The notes beneath the pieces are model-generated. The model made no database searches. It was given only the letters and a program-made list of their open reading frames with translations, and was not told the DNA's origin. Source: Flavobacterium turcicum (GTDB taxonomy: Bacteria > Bacteroidota > Bacteroidia > Flavobacteriales > Flavobacteriaceae). From it: DNA of 64,000 nucleotides. Of this stretch, positions 57,189 through 64,000 are shown one piece after another (positions within the stretch are counted from its first letter, which is position 1; each line of letters opens with the position of its first letter). The translations under genes and the position numbers were made by a program. Location of the stretch: contig NZ_JAAOBY010000002.1 in NCBI RefSeq assembly GCF_011365745.1, positions 248,001-312,000 of the forward strand, given 5' to 3'.

Positions 57189-57219
57189 TTTTCGTTGAAT
57201 TAAATTGTTTATCGCAAAT

Positions 57220-57277
57220 GTAAACATTGTTTACTAAATAGACAACATTGTTTACTATTATTATTTTTATATCTTTG
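57220..57277. promoter_or_regulatory. MarR operator pair and promoter between NmrA and MarR genes
   Basis: GTAAACATTGTTTAC (57220-57234) is a perfect inverted repeat with a 3-base centre. GACAACATTGTTTAC (57241-57255) is an imperfect copy, 21 bp away centre to centre, which places both on the same face of the helix. The promoter TTG (57249-57251) and TATCTTTG (57270-57277) with an 18-bp gap fits the Bacteroidetes -33/-7 pattern, and the second operator overlaps it. This predicts autorepression of the MarR gene. Confidence 0.7.
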
Positions 57278-57293
57278 TAAAAAATATATCAAG

Positions 57294-57764
57294 ATGAATG
57301 AAAATAAAGAGATTAAAGTTCAATATGATGATAAAGACAACTTTGGCAGGTTAATTTGTATTGCAAAAAAGCATTTTGATGTTTGGTCTCAACATAATAT
57401 TAAACCTGAAAAGGTTGATATGAAATTGTCATTTATGCCTGTAATTTTTAATATTAGTCCAGAAGGCAATACTAACAGTGAATTATCAAAAAAATCATTG
57501 GTTTTTAAACAAGCAATGAGTAGAACTTTAAAAGAATTAGAAGAAATTGGTATGATAACTTCCAAAACTATAAATAATGATAAAAGAAGTAACAGAATTA
57601 ATTTAACTGACAATGGTAAAGAATTTGTTACGACTTCAAATCAAAAATTATCCAATTTAATTGACAATTACATAGAATTAGTTGGAGAAGAAAAATTTAA
57701 AATAACAATGGAAGTTTTAAGCAAAATCATTGATTACCACGAGGGTTTAAATACCAATCAATAA
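57294..57764 (+). CDS. MarR-family regulator
   Basis: The 156-residue protein is a winged-helix MarR-type regulator: K-S-L-V-F-K-Q-A-M-S-R-T-L-K-E-L-E-E-I-G-M-I, then N-D-K-R-S-N-R-I-N-L-T-D-N-G-K as the wing. It starts 17 bp after the promoter TAnnTTTG. It likely binds the two operators upstream and controls both itself and the NmrA-like gene. The ligand is unknown. It converges on the AraC gene at 57805 with a 40-bp gap. Confidence 0.82.
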   Translation: MNENKEIKVQYDDKDNFGRLICIAKKHFDVWSQHNIKPEKVDMKLSFMPVIFNISPEGNTNSELSKKSLVFKQAMSRTLKELEEIGMITSKTINNDKRSNRINLTDNGKEFVTTSNQKLSNLIDNYIELVGEEKFKITMEVLSKIIDYHEGLNTNQ

Positions 57765-57804
57765 TACTAAACTTACCATTAAACCATTTTAAAGTCTCTT
57801 TTTT

Positions 57805-58725
57805 TTAATTAAATGAATTTCTAAACTCCAAAGGAGAAACACCACTTTTTGCTTTAAATAATTTGCTGAATGATGGCGAATGTTCAAAACCCAACAGAAA
57901 AGCAATTTCTGAAACAGTCAATTTTGTGGTTGATAATTTCTCTTTTGCTTTTTCTATCAATTTATTGTGAATGTGATGTTGTGTGGTTTGTCCAGTCAAT
58001 ACTTTGAGCATCGAACTCAAATAATTGGGTGATACATTTAGATTTTCAGCAATTGTATTGACAGTAGGTAAACTTTTAGCATTTAAATCATTCATTTCAA
58101 AATAATTGTCTAATAATTTTTCTAACCGATTTAATATTTGATGATTACTAATTTTACGTGTTAGAAATTGGCGGTTGTAAAATCTATCAGCATATTTTAA
58201 AAACAATTCTAATTGTGCAATAATTAGATCTTGACTAAATTTATCAATATTCGATTGGTATTCTTGTTTGATGTTTTGCAAAATGTTTATTAAACTTGTT
58301 TCTTCTTTTTCAGAAAGAAACAAAGCTTCGTTTATTGAATAGTCAAAATAGTCGTATTTTTTTATTTTTTGGACCAAACTTGTACCCCATAAAAAATCAG
58401 GATGGACAAGTAACATCCAACCTGATGTTTCTAAAACTTTATGGTTCTCAACTTCAATACTGAAAATTTGTCCTGGAGCAATGAAAAACAAAACGCCTTC
58501 ATCGAAATCGTATTTTTGTTGACCGTACTTTATTTTCCCATTAATATTGCGCTTTAATGCAATGGAATAAAAATCCATAGACCAACTCACGGGACTAGCT
58601 TCTCCCAAATACTGCATTTCTTCAAAATTGATTAAACTAATCAACGGATGTTCGGGTGGTGGTAACCCTCTTTGTCGATGGTACTCGCTAATGGTTTTAA
58701 ATCTATGAATTGGATTGCTTTTCAT
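57805..58725 (-). CDS. AraC-family regulator, second of two paralogues
   Basis: The 306-residue protein shares the pattern of the one at 51959-52873: cupin-like F-D-E-G-V-L-F-F-I-A-P-G-Q-I-F, and AraC motifs L-N-V-S-P-N-Y-L-S-S-M-L-K and V-S-E-I-A-F-L-L-G-F-E-H-S-P-S-F-S-K-L-F-K. The C-terminal domain is nearly the same in both. It lies 20 bp downstream of an NmrA-like gene, probably in the same operon, and could control it. Ligand unknown. Confidence 0.88.
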   Translation of the reverse strand: MKSNPIHRFKTISEYHRQRGLPPPEHPLISLINFEEMQYLGEASPVSWSMDFYSIALKRNINGKIKYGQQKYDFDEGVLFFIAPGQIFSIEVENHKVLETSGWMLLVHPDFLWGTSLVQKIKKYDYFDYSINEALFLSEKEETSLINILQNIKQEYQSNIDKFSQDLIIAQLELFLKYADRFYNRQFLTRKISNHQILNRLEKLLDNYFEMNDLNAKSLPTVNTIAENLNVSPNYLSSMLKVLTGQTTQHHIHNKLIEKAKEKLSTTKLTVSEIAFLLGFEHSPSFSKLFKAKSGVSPLEFRNSFN

Positions 58726-58745
58726 TGCTCAAAAATAAATATTTA

Positions 58746-59633
58746 TTATGAATTATAGGTGGTTACAAAATCGTTTACAAAGTCTGAAAATTTTACTTTC
58801 CCTAAAACTGCTGGTTTGTTCAATTTATAGTCTTCGGCTAATTTACCACTGTTTAAACTTGAAAACATTTCAACATAATTATTTGAAAGAAGTTCAGGAA
58901 AACCGCTGTCTAAGAAACCTTTGCGTGTTTCGTCATCAGAAACCACAATCCACTTTAAATCAGGTTTACCTACTTTAGCTCCTAAAATATTAGCAATTTC
59001 AACTCCCGAAAGTGTGTCACTAGAAACATACCTTATTTTTCGATGTGTGGATGGCATTTCTATCTCTTCTAAAATGGCTGAAGCAATATCAATAGGTGAG
59101 ACCATTTCAAAACTTTTTTCGCCACCATAATTCGCAAAAATGATTCCTGAACTTTTGATCATTGGGATAAGATTCATTAAATTGTAGTAGAAATAAGTAG
59201 GTCGAATGTGTGTTATTTTAACATCAGATAGCTCGTTCAAAGTTTGTTCAACAAAATGAGAACCTAAAATAATTCCTGTACCTTTATCTAAATGTGCACC
59301 GTAACTACTTAAATTTACAACTCGTTTTACGCCAGACTCTTTTATGGCTTTTTTGTAAATAATACCTATTTTGCGATAATATTCTCTTATATCTTCATCG
59401 GCAAAGTAATTGGGTGGCACCATCGTGTAAACGACATCTGCATCGTAAAATGTTTTTGCTAGGAAATCCCCATCATCTACTGAACCAATGGCTGCAATAG
59501 CTCCTAAATTTTCAATAGCTTGTAGTTTTTCAATATTGCTGCTTATCACTATTACTTGATGTCCTTTTTGGACTAACTCTTCCGTTAATGGTTTACTAAT
59601 GTTCCCTAAAGAACCTGTTACAATAATTTTCAT
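58746..59633 (-). CDS. NmrA-like NAD(P)-binding reductase, second copy
   Basis: The 295-residue protein starts M-K-I-I-V-T-G-S-L-G-N-I-S, the same cofactor site as the copy at 38012-38896, and carries G-H-Q-V-I-V-I-S-S and G-V-K-R-V-V-N-L-S-S. The two copies are clearly paralogous along their length. It leads an AraC gene by 20 bp, an arrangement the first copy does not have. Substrate unknown. Confidence 0.8.
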   Translation of the reverse strand: MKIIVTGSLGNISKPLTEELVQKGHQVIVISSNIEKLQAIENLGAIAAIGSVDDGDFLAKTFYDADVVYTMVPPNYFADEDIREYYRKIGIIYKKAIKESGVKRVVNLSSYGAHLDKGTGIILGSHFVEQTLNELSDVKITHIRPTYFYYNLMNLIPMIKSSGIIFANYGGEKSFEMVSPIDIASAILEEIEMPSTHRKIRYVSSDTLSGVEIANILGAKVGKPDLKWIVVSDDETRKGFLDSGFPELLSNNYVEMFSSLNSGKLAEDYKLNKPAVLGKVKFSDFVNDFVTTYNS

Positions 59634-60064
59634 CTTTTTTATGTTTAAATATTTGATGCAAATTTCAGTAACTTTTAAAGTTTAAAAATAGCCAAATCAA
59701 CTTTAATCGTAGTCGTTTCAATGTTTTTTGATAAATTTTACTTAGGTTTTTACAAACTTTTTATGATATTGTTATTTTGGAAATTCTTATCTAAATATTC
59801 AATAGTCTTTACAATATTATTTTTCTTGGTTTTTCATTAAAATTAAATTGTATTTTTTTATTTAAACTAAATTTAGTTTAGTAGAAATAAAATTAGGATA
59901 CGATAAGGTTAATCACAATTACTCTTCACATACTTAAATAGCTTAAATTAAACACTTAGAGTTATTTAAAAAAATAAACAAAATATCGGCATTTTTAAAA
60001 ATAAATTGCCAAAGTTTTGATTTTGTCAAAAACATTTCTATATTTGATGCTCCTAACCAATTTT
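59634..60064. promoter_or_regulatory. Divergent intergenic region with palindrome and promoter
   Basis: A perfect 18-bp palindrome TAAACTAAATTTAGTTTA lies at 59863-59880. Further right TTG (60017-60019) and TATATTTG (60039-60046), separated by 19 bp, fit the Bacteroidetes promoter pattern for the gene starting at 60065. This places the in-frame ATG at 60017 within the promoter, so the later start is preferred. The palindrome could be an operator for the defence operon. The rest is AT-rich without a gene. Confidence 0.55.
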
Positions 60065-60793
60065 ATGAAAAATACCGAAGTAGCTTTAGCGATAAAAGGA
60101 AAGTTTTCAAATCAAACCACTATAACTTCAAAGGAGCTTGTTTTGTTCCTTTCTAACTTATTTCCGGAATTATCCAATAAAACTATACCATGGAAAATCA
60201 ATCAATTAAAAGCTGAAAATCTTATCTATCAAACAGGTAGAGGTATATACACTTTTGCCTTTAAGCCTGAATTCAAGCTAGAACTCAGCTTAAAAACAAA
60301 ACGTATTTACAATAAAACTAAAGTATTTACTGCTGCTGAATTGGTTGTGTGGGATACAGAAATGCTTGATGTAATTATAGAACGAGAAAATGAAAAGCGT
60401 GCTGTATTTTTGTTAGTGCAGAAGGATGAACTTAATGAGTTGTTTGAACAAATGCAATCCATGAGTAAACCAGTTTATTTGGAGCCTAATCAAGAAATCA
60501 TTCAACGTTATATTCTTCCTCAAAATGATGTAATACTATTATACCCTTTGATTTCGGAAACACCTACCGATCATATTGGTGATTATGTTTTACCTACGCT
60601 AGAAGGAATCTTAGTTAATGCATGGTTGCTTTCTGAAAATTATTTGAAACCTCTTGATTATTCAATATCGGAAATTTTTGAATGTGCCTTTAGAAAATAT
60701 AATGTAAATAAAAATAAGCTTCTGCGATATGCATCGAGAAGAGACCAACGAAATGAAATAGAACAACTTATACAAACAATACATAATGACTAA
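60065..60793 (+). CDS. DUF6577-like protein leading a type I RM-like operon
   Basis: The 242-residue protein begins M-K-N-T-E-V-A-L-A-I-K-G-K-F and has a winged-helix-like first 70 residues (S-K-E-L-V-L-F-L-S-N-L-F-P-E-L-S, then L-K-A-E-N-L-I-Y-Q-T-G-R-G-I-Y). The pattern is that of DUF6577, which resembles AbiEi-type antitoxin and regulator proteins in its layout. I chose 60065 because a promoter lies over the earlier ATG. It overlaps the methylase gene by 8 bp. A role as a regulator or an anti-toxin-like partner of the methylase is inferred; the family has no known activity that I can recall. Confidence 0.65.
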   Translation: MKNTEVALAIKGKFSNQTTITSKELVLFLSNLFPELSNKTIPWKINQLKAENLIYQTGRGIYTFAFKPEFKLELSLKTKRIYNKTKVFTAAELVVWDTEMLDVIIERENEKRAVFLLVQKDELNELFEQMQSMSKPVYLEPNQEIIQRYILPQNDVILLYPLISETPTDHIGDYVLPTLEGILVNAWLLSENYLKPLDYSISEIFECAFRKYNVNKNKLLRYASRRDQRNEIEQLIQTIHND

Positions 60794-62804
60794 CGAAACA
60801 ATTACCCAAGAAGAAATAATTTTAGACGACAATCAAGTATTGTGTTTATTAACTTCTGAAGCCAAGAAAGCCACAAGTGCAGAAGTAAATTTACAATCTG
60901 TGGTTCGTATGCTAAATGAAGAGTATGGTTTTGATTTGGATGATATGGAACGCGATTTTAAAATTGAGTTTGTTGACCCAGATATTGGTAAAGCTAAAAA
61001 GCAGAAAGTTGAATTGGTTGTTTTTGAAAAGGGAAAAACTCATATTCAAGATACTATTATTCGAATTTGTGTTATTCAGGATGATAAAATTAAAGAGAAT
61101 GACAGCAAGAAAGGATTAACAGCCACTCTTGAAAATGCAATGGCTGCCGTACCAAGTTGTTATTTTGGATTGTGGGCAAATGGTTCTAGTTATCATTTTC
61201 TTCAAAAAGAGGATGATGCTATAGGCTATGATTTTGATTTTACAGATTTATCAGATTTCCCAGGTGAAGGAGAAACATTGGCTGATATTGACCGAGCTGA
61301 CCGTTCTTATAGTAGAAAACCTGCCAATGACTCGTTGATAAAAGTATTTAAACGAGCACACGATTATATTTATGGAAACGAAGGAAGAAAGAAAGATGCT
61401 TTTTGGCAATTGCTAAACCTTATTTTTTGTAAACTTTATGATGAGAAACGACGATTTATTGAAACCGATATAAGTTATAGAAGAGAATTTTGGGTTGGTA
61501 TAAAAGAACAAAACACAGAAGCAGGTAGAAAAGCAGTTGCTGATAGAATTAAAGCAATTTTTCAAAAGCTAAAAGATAACTCCATGTTTTCGGAAGTATT
61601 TACAGGAAATGAAGGTATTGAATTAACTGATAAAGGAGTCGCTTTCATAGCCGGTGAACTTGCTAAATACTCTTTCTTGGATGCTTCTATTGATGTGAAA
61701 GGGATGGCTTATGAAACTATTGTGAGTAATACTTTGAAACAAGAAGCTGGACAATTTTTTACTCCTAGAAACATTGTAAAAGCTATGGTTGAAATGTTGA
61801 ACCCCACTGAGAAACATCGTGTTCTGGATCCAGCATGTGGTTCGGGAGGTTTTATTGTGATGGTGTTGGACCATGTTAGAAAACAAATAGCCCAAGAGTT
61901 ATTCCCAAATTTAGAAGGTCCTTTATTGATGGCTAAATATAATTCTATTGAAGTTAATGAACGTGTAAAGGAATATGCAGAAAATAGCATTTTTGGTTTT
62001 GATTTTGACCCTGATTTGAAAAAAGCTGCTCGTATGAATATGGTAATGGCTGGTGATGGGCATGCCAATGTTTTTCATGTTAACTCTCTTGCTTACCCAA
62101 AATGGGATCATCCAGAAGAAATAGCTAAAATTGAGAATGCTATTAACCGAAGTTTAGCTGTTATGGGAGATATTGAAGATCGTTACTATAAAGATGCTCG
62201 TGGTACTTTTGATATGATTTTTACTAACCCGCCGTTTGGTGCTAAAGTAAAGGTTGAAAAAGAAGTAGCTGAACGCTATGAACTTTCTAAGTATAGTGAT
62301 GCTCCAGAGGTACTATTTTTAGAAGCTTGTTATGACTTTTTAAAACCCGGTGGTAAAATGGCAATTGTTTTGCCTGATGGTATCTTAGGAAACCCAAATA
62401 TGCTTAAAGTAAGAGAGTGGATACTCAATAAATTTAAAATATTAGCGTCTGTTGATTTAGCAGTTGAAGCATTTTTACCACAAGTTGGCGTACAGGCCTC
62501 GTTGTTATTCTTAGAAAAGAAGACTGAATTAGCAAAACAACTCGCTCAAGATAGGGTTGAGGATTATGAGGTATTTATGGCTATTGCCGAAAAACTTGGA
62601 AAGGACAGAAGAGGTAATCCAATATATCTTAGAGATGAGGATGGTGCAGAGCTGCTATTTGATTCCATTACTGAATACTTATTTAGTAAGAAAGATGGTT
62701 CGTATATCGTGAAAAGTCGAAAAGAAAAAATAAGAAAACTAGACGATGACCTTCCTAAAATAACTGAAGCATATAGTAATTTTTTAAATGGAGATAAAGA
62801 GTGA
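60786..62804 (+). CDS. hsdM: N6-adenine DNA methylase (HsdM-like) with extra N-terminal domain
   Basis: The 672-residue protein has the N6-methylase motifs: G-Q-F-F-T-P-R-N-I-V, motif I D-P-A-C-G-S-G-G-F, and motif IV F-D-M-I-F-T-N-P-P-F. It methylates adenine in a target chosen by the S subunit encoded next. The first 150 residues are unlike a standard HsdM: they resemble the HsdR N-terminal (nuclease-type) domain, with F-E-K-G at a possible catalytic strand and Y-F-G-L-W-A-N-G. The usual E-x-K seems to be replaced (I-C-V-I-Q), so this domain is probably inactive or used for binding. The gene overlaps the S gene by 4 bp (GTGA). Confidence 0.87.
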   Translation: MTNETITQEEIILDDNQVLCLLTSEAKKATSAEVNLQSVVRMLNEEYGFDLDDMERDFKIEFVDPDIGKAKKQKVELVVFEKGKTHIQDTIIRICVIQDDKIKENDSKKGLTATLENAMAAVPSCYFGLWANGSSYHFLQKEDDAIGYDFDFTDLSDFPGEGETLADIDRADRSYSRKPANDSLIKVFKRAHDYIYGNEGRKKDAFWQLLNLIFCKLYDEKRRFIETDISYRREFWVGIKEQNTEAGRKAVADRIKAIFQKLKDNSMFSEVFTGNEGIELTDKGVAFIAGELAKYSFLDASIDVKGMAYETIVSNTLKQEAGQFFTPRNIVKAMVEMLNPTEKHRVLDPACGSGGFIVMVLDHVRKQIAQELFPNLEGPLLMAKYNSIEVNERVKEYAENSIFGFDFDPDLKKAARMNMVMAGDGHANVFHVNSLAYPKWDHPEEIAKIENAINRSLAVMGDIEDRYYKDARGTFDMIFTNPPFGAKVKVEKEVAERYELSKYSDAPEVLFLEACYDFLKPGGKMAIVLPDGILGNPNMLKVREWILNKFKILASVDLAVEAFLPQVGVQASLLFLEKKTELAKQLAQDRVEDYEVFMAIAEKLGKDRRGNPIYLRDEDGAELLFDSITEYLFSKKDGSYIVKSRKEKIRKLDDDLPKITEAYSNFLNGDKE

Positions 62805-64000
62805 AAGTACTTAAAGGAAAATACAGCTGGATATCAGAAGGAGATATAAGAATTGATTCTTCATTTCACTTAAGTGATGGAAGGGTCACCAGAAAAATAC
62901 TTGAACAATCACCTTTAGGTAATAATAGATTAGGTGATGTCACAGATGAGATATTTTATGGAGGTAGAGCAAAAAGAATTTACGTAGAGAATGAAATCGT
63001 GGGAGTTCCTTTTATGGGCAGTTCTGATATGTTGAAATCAGATTTTAGTTCATTAAAGTATATCTCCAGAAAAATAACAAAAAACATAGAACAGTCTTAT
63101 TTGAAAGAAGGATGGACTTTAGTGACTCGATCAGGGACGGTCGGAAAAACTGCATATGTAAATAAAAATTTTGAAGAAAAAACGGCCAGTGAACATATAA
63201 TTCGTGTAGTTCCATGCGATAATATTAAATCAGGATATTTATATTCATTCTTATCTTCAAAATTTGGTTATTCTTTAATGACGCAAGGTACATTTGGAGC
63301 CGTTATACAACATATAGAACCCGATTACTTAGCAGCATTACCAATTCCCATTTTAAAAGAAATTATACAACAACAAAGTCATAACCTTATTTTAGAAGCG
63401 TCAAGTCTTCGTTTCGAAGCTAACACAATGCTAAAATCTGCGCAGAGAAAACTAAAAGTTTATACAAACCTTAATGATCTAAAAACAGATGCTTATGAAT
63501 ATTTTGGTAATCAAAGTAATAACAGAAAAGTCTCAGCATTCAAAAGAAATATTAGTGAAATTACACCAATTTCAATAAATGCTTTTAACTACTCCAAAAG
63601 AATTGAAAAGTTAGAAGAAAATGTAAAATCAGGAAAGTATTTGTCACTAGCAGAATGCCTAAATGATAAAAAATTCTTCTCTACTAGTTCGTTTCAGCGA
63701 TTAGAATTAGACTCGCCAACTGCAATAAAATTGATTAATCAGTCGGATATTTTCCATATAAAAAAGCAAGGAAAAATGCTAGCGAGAAAGTTTGTTAAAG
63801 CGGATAAGCTTGTGGAATACGGAGAAGTAATTATTGCGGGTGTCGGTACTCTTGGCGAAAATGAAACATTTTGCCGGGCCATTTTCGCAAATGAAGAGCT
63901 TGAAGGGCAATTAATCTCTGGAGAATTTTTACGCATGAAAACTAATATGAAGGTTCCGCCAGGATATTTATATTGTTGGTTAGCTTCTGATTATGGCTTT
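62801..64000 (+). CDS. hsdS: Restriction specificity subunit (HsdS-like), 3' end outside window
   Basis: The frame starts at GTG 62801, overlapping the methylase stop by 4 bp, and is open for 400 codons to the window edge. It has the target-recognition pattern L-G-D-V-T-D-E-I-F-Y-G-G in the first half, followed by W-T-L-V-T-R-S-G-T-V-G-K and L-P-I-P-I, typical of type I S subunits, and a second copy starting after residue 260 (Y-L-S-L-A-E-C-L and V-I-I-A-G-V-G-T-L-G). It directs the methylase to a bipartite DNA site. The gene continues beyond the window; an HsdR gene may follow but is not visible. Confidence 0.85.
   Translation, partial: MKVLKGKYSWISEGDIRIDSSFHLSDGRVTRKILEQSPLGNNRLGDVTDEIFYGGRAKRIYVENEIVGVPFMGSSDMLKSDFSSLKYISRKITKNIEQSYLKEGWTLVTRSGTVGKTAYVNKNFEEKTASEHIIRVVPCDNIKSGYLYSFLSSKFGYSLMTQGTFGAVIQHIEPDYLAALPIPILKEIIQQQSHNLILEASSLRFEANTMLKSAQRKLKVYTNLNDLKTDAYEYFGNQSNNRKVSAFKRNISEITPISINAFNYSKRIEKLEENVKSGKYLSLAECLNDKKFFSTSSFQRLELDSPTAIKLINQSDIFHIKKQGKMLARKFVKADKLVEYGEVIIAGVGTLGENETFCRAIFANEELEGQLISGEFLRMKTNMKVPPGYLYCWLASDYGF

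Overview
The window looks like chromosomal sequence from a member of the Bacteroidota, most likely Flavobacteriaceae. It is AT-rich, genes lack Shine-Dalgarno sequences, at least two intergenic regions carry the TTG / TAnnTTTG promoter pattern of this phylum, and several families are typical of it (a CzcA pump fused to a TolC-like domain, Rcp1-type response regulators, DUF2461, NmrA-like reductases, HxlR). No rRNA, complete tRNA or CRISPR array was seen.

Layout. (1) 1-13.4 kb, all on the minus strand, is a defence island. It holds a large nuclease-like protein that runs off the left edge, a conserved protein of unknown function, a Septu-like ATPase + HNH pair, a complete predicted ABC-three-component (ABC-3C) operon whose effector carries a nuclease-like N-terminus, and a KAP-family NTPase. 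(2) 13.7-15.4 kb is a large serine recombinase broken by a one-base frameshift. (3) 15.6-26.9 kb is a metal island bracketed by a 47-bp imperfect direct repeat and by two palindromes that differ by compensatory changes. It carries a chromate module (ChrB-AraC fusion, outer-membrane protein, ChrA, exported SOD) and a heavy-metal RND module (His-rich protein, CzcA-TolC fusion, MFS, adaptor). (4) 27.2-30.1 kb is a three-gene histidine kinase / response regulator operon with no DNA-binding output. (5) 30.1-31.7 kb has no intact gene and holds a decayed reading frame and a long hairpin.

(6) 31.7-41.8 kb holds DUF2461 and DUF1905 genes, a photolyase-like protein behind folE, a GAF protein and an NmrA reductase, and then a DNA-repair-like operon (radical SAM protein, its DUF4130 partner, endonuclease III). 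(7) 41.8-48.6 kb is a second, complete RND multidrug pump with its AraC regulator. (8) 48.7-59.6 kb is a run of small redox genes (aldo/keto reductase, SDRs, NmrA reductases, a VOC protein, a second folE) mixed with HxlR, AraC, Crp and MarR regulators; a remnant of a tyrosine recombinase lies at its left end. Three families here (FolE, NmrA, AraC) occur twice. (9) 60.0-64 kb starts a second defence locus: a DUF6577-like protein, an N6-adenine methylase and a specificity subunit that runs off the right edge.

The best candidates for under-described biology are the nuclease-armed ABC-3C operon and its island neighbours (including the truncated >1,054-residue nuclease/TPR-like protein), the ChrB-AraC fusion, the recombination scars with covarying palindromes around the metal island, and the radical SAM / DUF4130 / endonuclease III operon. 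All functions are inferred from sequence motifs read by eye; no database search was run.
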